Part shown: positions 31,912 to 41,097 of the stretch, piece after piece | Layout of the letters: every line of letters starts with the position of its first letter | How positions within the stretch are numbered: position 1 is the first letter of the stretch | Origin: Streptomyces sp. Tue 6430 | Lineage (GTDB): Bacteria; Actinomycetota; Actinomycetes; Streptomycetales; Streptomycetaceae | DNA: 64,000 bases | Direction: 5' to 3' | Assembly: GCA_021568835.1 (NCBI GenBank) | Contig: JAKGSH010000010.1 | Span: forward strand, 3,348,001-3,412,000 | Translations under genes and position numbers: made by a program | The notes under the pieces: model-generated | Told to the model about the DNA's origin: nothing | The model's database searches: none | What the model saw: only the letters and a program-made list of their open reading frames with translations

Positions 31912-33756
31912 ATGGCACGTGCGGTCGGCATCGACCTGGGCACAACCAACTCCGTCGTCAGCGTTCTGGAGGGCGGCGAGCCCACCGTCATCACCAACGC
32001 CGAGGGTGCCAGGACCACGCCGTCCGTCGTCGCCTTCGCCAAGAACGGCGAGGTGCTGGTCGGCGAGGTGGCCAAGCGCCAGGCGGTCACGAACGTGGAC
32101 CGGACCATCCGCTCCGTGAAGCGCCACATGGGCACGGACTGGACGATCGAGCTCGACGGGAAGAACTTCAACCCGCAGCAGATGAGCGCGTTCATCCTGC
32201 AGAAGCTGAAGCGGGACGCCGAGGCCTACCTGGGCGAGAAGGTGGCCGACGCGGTCATCACCGTCCCGGCCTACTTCAACGACTCCGAGCGCCAGGCGAC
32301 GAAGGAAGCCGGCGAGATCGCCGGTCTCAACGTCCTGCGCATCGTCAACGAGCCCACCGCGGCCGCGCTCGCGTACGGCCTCGACAAGGACGACCAGACG
32401 ATCCTCGTCTTCGACCTCGGCGGCGGCACCTTCGACGTGTCCCTCCTGGAGATCGGTGACGGCGTCGTCGAGGTGAAGGCCACCAACGGCGACAACCACC
32501 TCGGTGGTGACGACTGGGACCAGCGCGTCGTCGACTACCTGGTCCAGCAGTTCAAGTCCGGTCACGGCGTGGACCTCGCCAAGGACAAGATGGCCCTCCA
32601 GCGCCTCCGTGAGGCCGCGGAGAAGGCCAAGATCGAGCTGTCCTCGTCCACCGAGACCTCGATCAACCTGCCGTACATCACGGCGTCCGCCGAGGGCCCG
32701 CTGCACCTGGACGAGAAGCTCACGCGCGCCCAGTTCCAGCAGCTGACCGCCGACCTGCTGGAGCGCTGCAAGACGCCGTTCCACAACGTCATCAAGGACG
32801 CCGGTATCGCCCTCTCCGAGATCGACCACGTCGTTCTCGTCGGTGGCTCCACGCGCATGCCCGCCGTCGCCGAGCTGGTCAAGGAACTGACCGGCGGCAA
32901 GGACGCCAACAAGGGTGTGAACCCGGACGAGGTCGTCGCCATCGGCGCCTCGCTCCAGGCCGGTGTCCTCAAGGGCGAGGTCAAGGACGTCCTGCTCCTC
33001 GACGTCACCCCGCTGTCCCTCGGCATCGAGACCAAGGGCGGCATCATGACGAAGCTCATCGAGCGGAACACGACGATCCCGACCAAGCGGTCCGAGATCT
33101 TCACCACCGCCGAGGACAACCAGCCCTCCGTGCAGATCCAGGTCTACCAGGGCGAGCGCGAGATCGCGGCGTACAACAAGAAGCTCGGGATGTTCGAGCT
33201 GACCGGTCTGCCGCCGGCCCCGCGCGGTGTCCCGCAGATCGAGGTCTCCTTCGACATCGACGCCAACGGCATCATGCACGTCACGGCGAAGGACCTCGGC
33301 ACCGGCAAGGAGCAGAAGATGACCGTCACCGGCGGCTCCTCGCTGCCGAAGGACGAGGTCGACCGCATGCGCCAGGAGGCCGAGCAGTACGCGGACGAGG
33401 ACCACCGCCGCCGCGAGGCCGCCGAGGCCCGCAACCAGGGCGAGCAGCTCGTCTACCAGACGGAGAAGTTCCTCAAGGACAACGAGGACAAGGTCCCGGG
33501 CGAGATCAAGACCGAGGTCGAGGGCGCGATCGGCGAGCTGAAGGAAGCCCTCAAGGGCGAGGACACCGCCGAGATCCGCACCGCCACCGAGAAGGTCGCG
33601 GCCGTCTCCCAGAAGCTGGGCCAGGCCATGTACGCCGACGCCCAGGCCGCTCAGGCCGCCGGCGGCGAGGCTCCGGGCGCCGGCGCCAAGGCCGCCGACG
33701 ACGACGTGGTGGACGCCGAGATCGTCGACGACGAGCGCAAGGACGGTGCCGCGTGA
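31912..33756 (+). CDS. dnaK: Chaperone DnaK (Hsp70)
   Basis: 614 residues from ATG 31912, GGAGGAAG upstream. ATPase motifs GIDLGTTNSVVSVL and VFDLGGGTFDVSLLE, the linker DVLLLDVTPLSLGIETKGG, and a C-terminal acidic tail ending DAEIVDDERKDGAA. It binds exposed hydrophobic stretches of unfolded proteins in an ATP cycle with DnaJ and GrpE. First gene of dnaK-grpE-dnaJ-hspR; in Streptomyces DnaK also acts as co-repressor with HspR, so the operon senses its own product. Its stop overlaps the grpE start (GTGA). Confidence 0.99.
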   Translation: MARAVGIDLGTTNSVVSVLEGGEPTVITNAEGARTTPSVVAFAKNGEVLVGEVAKRQAVTNVDRTIRSVKRHMGTDWTIELDGKNFNPQQMSAFILQKLKRDAEAYLGEKVADAVITVPAYFNDSERQATKEAGEIAGLNVLRIVNEPTAAALAYGLDKDDQTILVFDLGGGTFDVSLLEIGDGVVEVKATNGDNHLGGDDWDQRVVDYLVQQFKSGHGVDLAKDKMALQRLREAAEKAKIELSSSTETSINLPYITASAEGPLHLDEKLTRAQFQQLTADLLERCKTPFHNVIKDAGIALSEIDHVVLVGGSTRMPAVAELVKELTGGKDANKGVNPDEVVAIGASLQAGVLKGEVKDVLLLDVTPLSLGIETKGGIMTKLIERNTTIPTKRSEIFTTAEDNQPSVQIQVYQGEREIAAYNKKLGMFELTGLPPAPRGVPQIEVSFDIDANGIMHVTAKDLGTGKEQKMTVTGGSSLPKDEVDRMRQEAEQYADEDHRRREAAEARNQGEQLVYQTEKFLKDNEDKVPGEIKTEVEGAIGELKEALKGEDTAEIRTATEKVAAVSQKLGQAMYADAQAAQAAGGEAPGAGAKAADDDVVDAEIVDDERKDGAA

Positions 33757-34406
33757 CGGAGGAGACCCCGGGCTTCGAGGAGAAGCCCGATGTCCCCTCC
33801 GGCGCCACCCCTGAAGACGCCGAGCCGCAGGCCGACTCCTCCGCCACGGCGGAGGAGCCGGCCCCGGCCGGGGACGCGAACCAGACAGTGGCACTGGTGG
33901 CCCAGCTGGACCAGGCCCGCAAGGCGCTCGACGAGCGCACGGCGGACCTCCAGCGGCTCCAGGCCGAGTTCCAGAACTACCGCCGCCGGGTCGAGCGGGA
34001 CCGGATCGCGGTCAAGGAGATCGCCGTCGCGAACCTCCTGACCGAACTCCTGCCCGTGCTCGACGACATCGGCCGTGCGCGGGAACACGGAGAACTCGTC
34101 GGCGGGTTCAAGTCCGTCGCCGAGTCGCTGGAGACCGTGGCGGCGAAGATGGGCCTCCAGCAGTTCGGCAAGGAGGGCGAGCCCTTCGACCCGACGATCC
34201 ACGAGGCCCTGATGCACAGTTACGCCCCGGACGTCACCGAGACGACGTGCGTGGCGATCCTCCAGCCCGGGTACCGGATCGGCGAACGCACCATCCGCCC
34301 CGCGCGGGTGGCGGTCGCCGAGCCCCAGCCCGGCGCGCAGGCCGCCAAGGGCGACGAGGCGGAGGCCGGCGACGACAAGGAGAGCGGTGGCCCGGACGAG
34401 GGCTGA
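33753..34406 (+). CDS. grpE: Nucleotide exchange factor GrpE
   Basis: 217 residues from GTG 33753, overlapping the dnaK stop by 4 bp. A disordered acidic N-terminus precedes the long coiled coil (ALVAQLDQARKALDERTADL, QRLQAEFQNYRRRVERDRIA) and the beta domain (AAKMGLQQFGKEGEPFDPTI, HEALMHSYAP). It releases ADP from DnaK as a dimer. The Gly/Asp/Lys-rich C-terminal tail (GDEAEAGDDKES) is longer than in E. coli GrpE. Followed by dnaJ after 36 bp. Confidence 0.98.
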   Translation: MTEETPGFEEKPDVPSGATPEDAEPQADSSATAEEPAPAGDANQTVALVAQLDQARKALDERTADLQRLQAEFQNYRRRVERDRIAVKEIAVANLLTELLPVLDDIGRAREHGELVGGFKSVAESLETVAAKMGLQQFGKEGEPFDPTIHEALMHSYAPDVTETTCVAILQPGYRIGERTIRPARVAVAEPQPGAQAAKGDEAEAGDDKESGGPDEG

Positions 34407-34442
34407 GCTTGACGAGCGGATGAGGAAGGAGGGACGTCGGGG

Positions 34443-35626
34443 ATGAGCACCAAGGACTTCATCGAGAAGGACTACTACAAGGTCCTCGGCGTCCCCAAGG
34501 ACGCCACCGAGGCCGAGATCAAGAAGGCGTACCGGAAGCTCGCCCGCGAGTTCCACCCGGACGCCAACAAGGGCAACGCCAAGGCCGAGGAACGCTTCAA
34601 GGAGATCTCCGAGGCGAACGACATCCTCGGCGACCCCAAGAAGCGCAGGGAGTACGACGAGGCACGCGCCCTCTTCGGCAACGGCGGCTTCCGCCCGGGG
34701 CCGGGCGCGGGCGGCGGCTCCTTCAACTTCGACCTGGGCGACCTCTTCGGGGGTGCCCAGGGCGGCGCCGGCGGTGGAGCCGGCGGCTTCGGCGGCGGAC
34801 TCGGTGACGTCTTCGGGGGCCTGTTCAACCGCGGTGGCGGCACGGGCACCACCCGGACCCAGCCCCGGCGCGGCCAGGACATCGACACCGAGGTCACTCT
34901 GACCTTCACGGAGGCCATCGAGGGCGCGACGGTCCCGCTGCGCATGTCCTCGCAGTCCCCCTGCAAGGCCTGCTCCGGCACCGGCGACAAGAACGGCACG
35001 CCGCGTGTGTGCCCGACCTGCGTCGGCACCGGCCAGGTGGCGCGCGGCTCGGGCGGCGGGTTCTCGCTGACCGACCCCTGCCCGGACTGCAAGGGCCGCG
35101 GCCTGATCGCCGAGCACCCCTGCCCGGACTGCAAGGGCAGCGGCCGCGCCAAGTCCTCCCGCACCATGCAGGTCCGCATCCCGGCGGGCGTCACCGACGG
35201 GCAGCGCATCCGGCTGCGCGGCAAGGGAGCGCCCGGTGAGCGCGGCGGCCCGGCCGGCGATCTGTACGTGCTCGTCCACGTCGACGCGCACCCGGTCTTC
35301 GGCCGCAAGGACGACAACCTCACGGTGACCGTGCCGGTGACGTTCGCGGAGGCCGCCCTCGGCGGTGAGATCAGGGTGCCCACGCTGGGCGGCCCGTCGC
35401 TCACGCTGAAGCTGCCCCCGGCACGCCCAACGGACGCACCATGCGGGCGCGCGGCAAGGGCGCGGTCCGCAAGGACGGCACCCGCGGCGATCTGCTGGTC
35501 ACCGTGGAGGTGAGTGTTCCGAAGGACCTCTCGGGGAATGCTCGGGACGCACTGGAGGCGTATCGCGAGGCGACCGCGGGTGAGGATCCGCGGGCGGAGC
35601 TGTTCGAGGCAGCGAAGGGAGCTTGA
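34443..35626 (+). CDS. dnaJ: Chaperone DnaJ, reading frame broken near the 3' end
   Basis: The J domain (KDYYKVLGVPKDATEAEIKK, HPD in REFHPDANKG), the Gly/Phe region, and four CxxCxGxG units (CKACSGTG, CPTCVGTG, CPDCKGRG, CPDCKGSG) are all present, so it is a full DnaJ that stimulates DnaK ATPase. After LTLKLPP the frame shifts at the C5 run 35415-35419; one more C restores GTPNGRTMRARGKGAVRKDG and ARDALEAYREATAG to 35626. Because dnaJ1 is expected to be intact, a base-calling error is more likely than a mutation. It stops 5 bp before hspR. Confidence 0.93.
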
Positions 35627-35631
35627 GAGTG

Positions 35632-36084
35632 ATGGACGGCCGTCGGCGCAATCCGTATGAACTGACCCAGGAGACCCCGGTCTACGTCATCTCGGTGGCG
35701 GCTCAGCTCTCCGGCCTGCACCCGCAGACCCTGCGCCAGTACGACCGCCTGGGACTGGTGTCCCCGGACCGCACCGCCGGCCGGGGCCGCCGCTACTCGG
35801 CCCGCGACATCGAACTGCTGCGCACGGTGCAGCAGTTGTCCCAGGACGAGGGCATCAATCTCGCGGGCATCAAGCGGATCATCGAGCTGGAGAACCAGGT
35901 CGTGGCCCTCCAGTCCCGCATCGCGGAGCTGGAGTCGGCCCTCGACGGCGCGGCCGCGACCATGCGGCAGCGCGAGGCGGCCGTCCACGCCTCCTACCGG
36001 CGCGACCTGGTGCCCTACCAGGAGGTCCAGCAGACCAGCGCCCTGGTCGTGTGGCGGCCGAAGCGACAGCAGTCCCAGGACTGA
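35632..36084 (+). CDS. hspR: Heat-shock repressor HspR (MerR-type)
   Basis: 150 residues from ATG 35632 with GGAGC about 9 bases upstream. The MerR-type HTH is YVISVAAQLSGLHPQTLRQY, then GRGRRYSARDIELLRTVQQL; a coiled coil (LAGIKRIIELENQVVALQSR) forms the dimer; the tail ends ALVVWRPKRQQSQD. It binds the HAIR repeats in front of dnaK and clpB in this window, with DnaK as co-repressor. Its position as last gene of the dnaK operon gives direct feedback. Strong terminator follows. Confidence 0.97.
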   Translation: MDGRRRNPYELTQETPVYVISVAAQLSGLHPQTLRQYDRLGLVSPDRTAGRGRRYSARDIELLRTVQQLSQDEGINLAGIKRIIELENQVVALQSRIAELESALDGAAATMRQREAAVHASYRRDLVPYQEVQQTSALVVWRPKRQQSQD

Positions 36085-36100
36085 CGACGCGACAACACGC

Positions 36101-36140
36101 CCGAAGGGGCCCGGAGGCCGATGCCTCCGGGCCCCTTCGG
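36101..36140. terminator. Terminator of the dnaK operon
   Basis: CCGAAGGGGCCCGGAGGC-CGAT-GCCTCCGGGCCCCTTCGG: perfect 18-bp stem, followed by GTTCTTTGGG. Confidence 0.92.
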
Positions 36141-36643
36141 GTTCTTTGGGCTTCCCGTGCTCCGGGCCCTTCCCGTGCTCCGGGCCCTTCGCGTTCGCCT
36201 CGCGTTCTCCCGGCCGGGCGGCCGCCCGGCCCGCGCGGGGTCGGGGTGCCGGACGTGCGAGGTGCGGGGCTGCCGGACGCGTAGGCCCCGGAGCCGGTGC
36301 CGGGGTCGGCCCGCACCGGCTCCGGGGCTGGCCGACTTCGTGCGGCCCTCTGTTCGGGCGGGGCGGTCGGGCGGTCCGCCGTGATGACGGTCCGTGAGGG
36401 CCGGAGAGGGTTGTGCGGTTGTTGGCGAATGTGTGAACTCGTGTCGCGTGGAGGGTCCGTAAAGGGGTTTTGGAGGGTTTCCGCCCCGTCTCCATGTGTC
36501 TTCACGTGCTAAGCGGAGTGTGATGTTGTCACTTCGTTAAGTAGTACGGCTTGACGCCGATGGTCGCCGCCGCGTTGGCTTTTGAGCCACCTGGGACAAC
36601 ATGTCGCACCCATGTCCGGAACGCACCTGAAGTGAGCCCTCGA
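36141..36643. other. Intergenic region before the sugar-binding lipoprotein
   Basis: About 500 bp. The first part has CCGTGCTCCGGGCCCTTC twice in tandem and is otherwise GC-rich filler. From about 36510 the base composition drops (GTGATGTTGTCACTTCGTTA), which is where I expect the promoter of the following gene. No small gene seen. Confidence 0.5.
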
Positions 36644-37747
36644 ATGCGTCGTATCGCCATAGCCGTGGCTGCCTCCACGATGTCCCTCTCGCTCGCGGGA
36701 TGCGGGATGCTGAGCGCGACGGAGGACAGCGGCGAAGCGACTCCGACGAAGAGCAACGACATCACCGTCGGCGTGCTGATGCCGGAGAAGACGAACACCC
36801 GTTACGAGGAGTTCGACTACCCCATCATCAAGGCGAAGGTCGCCGACCTCACCAGCAACAAGGGCAAGACGGAGTACGCCAACGCGGACGCGAAGAGCGA
36901 GACGCAGGTCTCCCAGATGGAGCGGATGATCGACGAGAAGATCGACGTCATCCTGCTCGACGCCGTCGACTCGCACGCCATCGCGGACACCGTGAAGAAG
37001 GCCAAGGACGCCGGCATCCCGGTCATCGCCTACGACCGGCTGTCCGAGGGCCCGATCGACGCGTACGTCTCCTTCGACAACGAGCTGGTCGGCCAGGTGC
37101 AGGGCCGCACCCTGGTCGAGGCGATCAACACGCCCAGCACCGCCGACAAGATCGTCATGATGAACGGTTCGCCGACCGACCCGAACGCCAAGCAGTTCAA
37201 GGACGGCGCCATGTCGGAGCTGAGCGGCCGGGTGACGATCTCCGAGTCCTACGACACCAAGGACTGGAGCCCGAAGCTCGCCCAGTCCAACATGGCCGAG
37301 GCGATCGAGAAGATCGGCAAGGGCAACATCGCGGCCGTCTACTCCGCCAACGACGCCATGGCCGGCGGCATCATCGAGGCCCTGCGCGCCGCGGGCGTCG
37401 AGGAACTGCCGCCGATCACCGGCCAGGACGCGGAGCTGCCCGCGGTGCAGCGGATCATCAGCGGTGAGCAGTACATGAGCGTGTACAAGCCCTACCCGCA
37501 GATGGCGGAGGCGGCCGCGGAGATGGCCGTCGCCAAGGTCCAGGGCCGTGACATCGAGTTCGACGCCCTGACCCGCGACAAGATCGACAGCCCCACCGAC
37601 AAGGAGATCCCGGCCCAGCTGGTCACCGTGGTGGCGCTGACGAAGAAGAACATCAAGGAGACCGTCATCGCGGACGGCATCTACAAGCCGTCCGACATCT
37701 GCACCGCCAAGTACGCGGCCGCCTGCCAGGCTCTCAAGCTGAACTGA
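36644..37747 (+). CDS. Sugar-binding lipoprotein, XylF/ChvE-like (ABC periplasmic-type family)
   Basis: 367 residues from ATG 36644. Signal and lipobox MRRIAIAVAASTMSLSLAGC (Cys 20). Mature protein: ITVGVLMPEKTNTRYEEFDY, DVILLDAVDSHAIADTVKKA, GIPVIAYDRLSEGPIDAYVS and AVYSANDAMAGGIIEALRAA, the two-lobed sugar-binding fold of xylose/ribose/galactose type proteins. It would capture a pentose or similar sugar outside the membrane. The usual ABC permease and ATPase genes are not next to it, so it either shares a distant transporter or works as a sensor. The C-terminus ends CTAKYAAACQALKLN. Confidence 0.88.
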   Translation: MRRIAIAVAASTMSLSLAGCGMLSATEDSGEATPTKSNDITVGVLMPEKTNTRYEEFDYPIIKAKVADLTSNKGKTEYANADAKSETQVSQMERMIDEKIDVILLDAVDSHAIADTVKKAKDAGIPVIAYDRLSEGPIDAYVSFDNELVGQVQGRTLVEAINTPSTADKIVMMNGSPTDPNAKQFKDGAMSELSGRVTISESYDTKDWSPKLAQSNMAEAIEKIGKGNIAAVYSANDAMAGGIIEALRAAGVEELPPITGQDAELPAVQRIISGEQYMSVYKPYPQMAEAAAEMAVAKVQGRDIEFDALTRDKIDSPTDKEIPAQLVTVVALTKKNIKETVIADGIYKPSDICTAKYAAACQALKLN

Positions 37748-39100
37748 CCGGCGCGAGCCGGCCGGGACGGCGAGCGGGTCCAGGGGGCGCCGCCGGCGTC
37801 GGTGCGCGCCGTACGGCGCCGCTTTCGTGGTGCCTCCGGCCCGGCTTGGTTCGGCTCCGCTCTGTGCTCTGCCCTGCCCTGTCCTGCCCCGCCCCGCCCT
37901 GCTCTCCCGGTGCGGCCGGCGGTCGGTCGGCGGGAGCCGCCACGTCGGGCCGCTCGGGCGCGGTCGCGCGGAGGAAGTCGGCCCACGCCTCCCGGGACGG
38001 ATGAGGACGGGGCGGGGGCGGACGTCGTCCCGCACGGCCGGAACGGGCGCTGCCCGGCGGCGCGGAGACAGGGACGGACAGAGCCAGACAGAGCCAGACA
38101 GAGCCAGACAGAGTCGGACAGGGCCCGCCCGCCCGTCGGCGCCGGTCCGACGGGCTCGACGGGCTCCAGGCCTTCCGTGGCCGCTCCGACGGCCTCCGGC
38201 TTTCTGCGTCTGGTCCCGGTGGGTCCCGGCCTCCGGCCCTCCACGGCCGGTCCCGATGGCTCCCGGTCTCCGTTCCCCCGGTCCTCCGCGACCGGTCCTC
38301 ATGGCCCCGGGCCCCGGTCCTCCGCGACCGGTCCCCACGGCCCCCGGCCCCGTCCCTTCACGGCTGGTCCCGATGAGCCCCAGCCCCCAGCCCTCAGCCC
38401 CGGCAGGGCCCTTACAGGGCCCTTGGGCGGCCCCAGGAGTCCGGCGTGGCCCGGGGCCGGCCTGGCGGGCTGCCCGCGCGCGGCGCCGCGCGGTGTCCGG
38501 GCGGAGCGGCTCTCCCTGCCTCCGTCCCTCCCCGCTCCTCCCGTTCCTCCCCGCTCTCTCCGTCCCCCCTCGGCTCCTTCCACCCCTCCCCGCGAACGCA
38601 TCCCTCGTCCCCGGGCGCCGTCCCCGCGAGGGTCGTCCGGGCGTTCCGGTGCCGCCGTTGCTCCCGTTCGGCAAGCCGGGAGCGGCGCGGCGCGGCGCGG
38701 CGGGTCCGCGGCCGCGCCGCATGCCGGTTCCCGGGCGTGCGGACAGCGCGCCCCGCCCGCCGGCGCCGGCCGCACACGTGCGCGCGGTGGAGCCGCCGTG
38801 AGGGGGTATCAGGGGCGGGGGGCGACGCGGTCGGCCACCCGGTGGGTTGCGGGGCGCACGGGCGTGCGAAGACGTGCGCGGGTTCCCGCCGGACGTCCGC
38901 GGGGAGCATCAGCTTGTTGCAAGGCGAGGGGCGGAGGCCGGGAGGAACCCGCGTAAATGGGCGGAATTCAAAAGGATCACGGGGAGGAGCCGTGTTGCGG
39001 AGCCGGTCCGGGGCCGCGCATAGTTGCGCTGCGGAAAACGCGGAACACGCGGAAAACACGAACGACGCGCGACACGCGGACGGCGGGGGTGGGATGGTCG
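37748..39100. repeat. 1.35-kb repeat-rich, GC-extreme noncoding stretch
   Basis: No credible gene in 1.35 kb. AGCCAGACAG recurs four times at 38080-38120. A 36-bp unit containing CGGTCCTCCGCGACCGGTCC is repeated from 38245 to 38400 with drift. Strings of CCGT/CTCC continue to about 38620. Long open frames exist in several phases but all are low-complexity (Arg, Pro, Gly) and reflect GC content. CCGGC-GCGA-GCCGG at 37748 may end the preceding gene. Confidence 0.7.
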
Positions 39101-40138
39101 ATGGCCGGGCACGGGGCGGAGGAGCATCCTCACGGTGCTGACCGACTGTGCGAGGCCGGGGACCGCGTGTACTCCCGGGCCGTACGGCGGGGCCGGGTGC
39201 CGCGCCGGGACGCCGAGCCGGTGCCCTGCCTGCTGGACCTCGCCCTGCTGCACCCCGACCCCGACGACATGGACTGGCTGGTCCCGACCTCCCCGCAGGA
39301 GGTCATGACCCAACTGCTGCGCGGGCTCTACGACGAGGTGAGCGCCAGCCGGCTGCGGATGGGCTCGGCGGTCGCCGCCTTCGAGTGGTACGCCGGGCTC
39401 GGCGGGCCCGCGCCGGGCGGCCCGGCCGGGGAGGGCGCGGCGATCCGCGTCCTGGACGGCGCCTCCCGCATCCAGGCGGCCCTCGACGAGGCGACGGAGG
39501 CGTGCACCACCGAGGTGCTGACGGTGCAGCCCGGCGGCATCCGGCGCGAGCACGAACTGTCGGAGGGGCTGCACCGGGCGCTCGCCCTGCGCGGGCGGGG
39601 CGTGCGGATGCGCGACCTCTACAACCACGTCGCCCGGCACGGCCAGGGCCTGCTCAACTACCTGGAGCTGATGGGCGACGCGGTCGAGGCCCGCACGCTC
39701 GACGAGGTCATCGACCGGCTGATCCTGTTCGACCGCACGGTCGCGTACATCCCCGCCAACGCCGACCGCACGATGGCGCTGGAGCTGCGCCACCCGGCCC
39801 TGGTCGCCTACCTGGGCACGGTCTTCGACCGGCTGTGGCGGCTGGCGGTCCCGCTGACCGCCGCGCTGCCCGACACCCGTGTCGAGGGCGTCTCGCACCG
39901 GGAGCAGTCCATCGCCGCACTGCTGGCGGAGGGACATCAGGACGCGGTGATCGCCGAGCGCCTCGGCATCAGCGTGCGCACCTGCCGCGCGCACATCGCC
40001 CGCCTCTCGGAGACGCTCGGGGCGGTCAGCCGTACCCAGTTGGGCGTGCGCATCGCCCAGGTCGGCCTCGACGTGCCGCGCGCCGCGGATCCCGCTCAGC
40101 CCTCCGGGTCGAGGATCCCCGAGCGCCCGATGAGGTAG
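39101..40138 (+). CDS. LuxR-type HTH regulator, paralogue 1 of 3
   Basis: 345 residues from ATG 39101 with GGCGGGGGTGGGA upstream. The N-terminus opens HPHGADRLCEAGDRVYSRAV, continues VPCLLDLALLHPDPDDMDWL and TTEVLTVQPGGIRREHELSE. The middle (about 165-250) is a phospholipase-D/TrmB-like effector fold without catalytic HKD motifs (VRMRDLYNHVARHGQ, FDRTVAYIPANADRT). The C-terminal HTH is EQSIAALLAEGHQDAVIAER then LGISVRTCRAHIARLSETLG. No response-regulator receiver domain, so the signal is probably a ligand. It converges on paralogue 2 with a 43-bp overlap of coding ends. Confidence 0.85.
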   Translation: MAGHGAEEHPHGADRLCEAGDRVYSRAVRRGRVPRRDAEPVPCLLDLALLHPDPDDMDWLVPTSPQEVMTQLLRGLYDEVSASRLRMGSAVAAFEWYAGLGGPAPGGPAGEGAAIRVLDGASRIQAALDEATEACTTEVLTVQPGGIRREHELSEGLHRALALRGRGVRMRDLYNHVARHGQGLLNYLELMGDAVEARTLDEVIDRLILFDRTVAYIPANADRTMALELRHPALVAYLGTVFDRLWRLAVPLTAALPDTRVEGVSHREQSIAALLAEGHQDAVIAERLGISVRTCRAHIARLSETLGAVSRTQLGVRIAQVGLDVPRAADPAQPSGSRIPERPMR

Positions 40139-41097
40139 CCGAGCTGGGCGCGGCTCTCGCTGCCGAGGGTGACGGCGAGCTTGGCGATGTGCACCCGGGC
40201 CGTACGGACGTTCATGCCGAGGCGGTCGGCGATGACGGAGTCGGTGTGGCCCTCGACGAGGAGGGCCGCGATGGCGCGCTGGCGCGGGGTGACGCCGTTG
40301 CGGCTGGGCCGGGTGACCGTCTCGGGATACATGGGGGTGGCCAGGCGCCACAGCCGGTCGAAGACCGTGACCAGGAAGGAGAGCAGCGCGGGGTGGCGGA
40401 TCTCGAGGGCGAGGCTGCGGTCGGCGTTGGCGGGGATGAACGCCACCGTCCGGTCGATCAGGAGGAGCCGGTCGGTGATCTCGTCGAGGGTGCGGGCCTG
40501 CGCGTCGCCCCGCAGCTGCTCGTAGCGGGACAGCACGAGGGGCCGGTACCGCTGCGTGTGCTGGTACAGGGTGCGGATACGGCCGCCGCGGTCGAGGAGC
40601 GCCTGGTCGCGGCGCATGGCGACGGCCTGGGCCGCCTCGTCGCGGGCGCCCGTGCAGTGGCTGCTGGGCTGGATGCACAGGACTTCCAGGGACGCCTCGC
40701 CCATGGCGTCGGTGATGGCCTGGTTGATCTGCTCCGTGCCGCTCAGGATGCGCAGGGCCGACGCCTCCGCGTCCGCGGTGCACCGCCCGTCGATCCGCAT
40801 CAGCGGCTCGAACTCCGCCAGCAGCAGGGTCTCGCGCCGCCGTTCCTCGGCGACGCGGGCCGCCGAGGCGCGCAGGAACCGGTGCAGTGCGGTGGCCGGA
40901 GCGACGGGTCTCAGGACCCGGGGTTCGCCGGGGTCCGGGTGCAGCAGGCCGAAGCCGAGCAGGCAGGGGGCCTCCTCCTCGGCGTCCTTGCCGGTGACGT
41001 GTCCGTCCCGCAGGGCCCGCGCGTACAGCTCCAGGCCCGCGGCGCACAGCTCCTCCACGCCGTGCTCCGGGTGCGGCGGCGTGTCCACCGGGTTCAC
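40096..41097 (-). CDS. LuxR-type HTH regulator, paralogue 2 of 3
   Basis: 333 residues from GTG 41097. EHGVEELCAAGLELYARALR, PCLLGFGLLHPDPGEPRVLR, ASLEVLCIQPSSHCTGARDE, RIRTLYQHTQRYRPLVLSRY and LLLIDRTVAFIPANADRSLA follow paralogue 1 block for block; the HTH is ALLVEGHTDSVIADRLGMNV then RTARVHIAKLAVTLG. Its GTG overlaps the stop of paralogue 3 (GTGA, 41094-41097), so the two are one operon with coupled translation. Same effector-type fold without enzyme residues. Target unknown. Confidence 0.85.
   Translation of the reverse strand: MNPVDTPPHPEHGVEELCAAGLELYARALRDGHVTGKDAEEEAPCLLGFGLLHPDPGEPRVLRPVAPATALHRFLRASAARVAEERRRETLLLAEFEPLMRIDGRCTADAEASALRILSGTEQINQAITDAMGEASLEVLCIQPSSHCTGARDEAAQAVAMRRDQALLDRGGRIRTLYQHTQRYRPLVLSRYEQLRGDAQARTLDEITDRLLLIDRTVAFIPANADRSLALEIRHPALLSFLVTVFDRLWRLATPMYPETVTRPSRNGVTPRQRAIAALLVEGHTDSVIADRLGMNVRTARVHIAKLAVTLGSESRAQLGYLIGRSGILDPEG

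Noticed and set aside
31720..33894. 724-codon minus-strand frame opposite dnaK
   Set aside because: Antisense of dnaK; no independent motif.
38245..38400. 36-bp repeats considered as a CRISPR array
   Set aside because: Copies are contiguous and drifting, with no unique spacers and no cas genes nearby.
36509..38722. 737-codon minus-strand frame over the sugar-binding gene and repeat region
   Set aside because: Half is antisense of the lipoprotein, half is Arg/Gly repeats; no start signal.
38909..41047. 712-codon minus-strand frame over the LuxR genes
   Set aside because: Out-of-frame shadow of two regulator genes.
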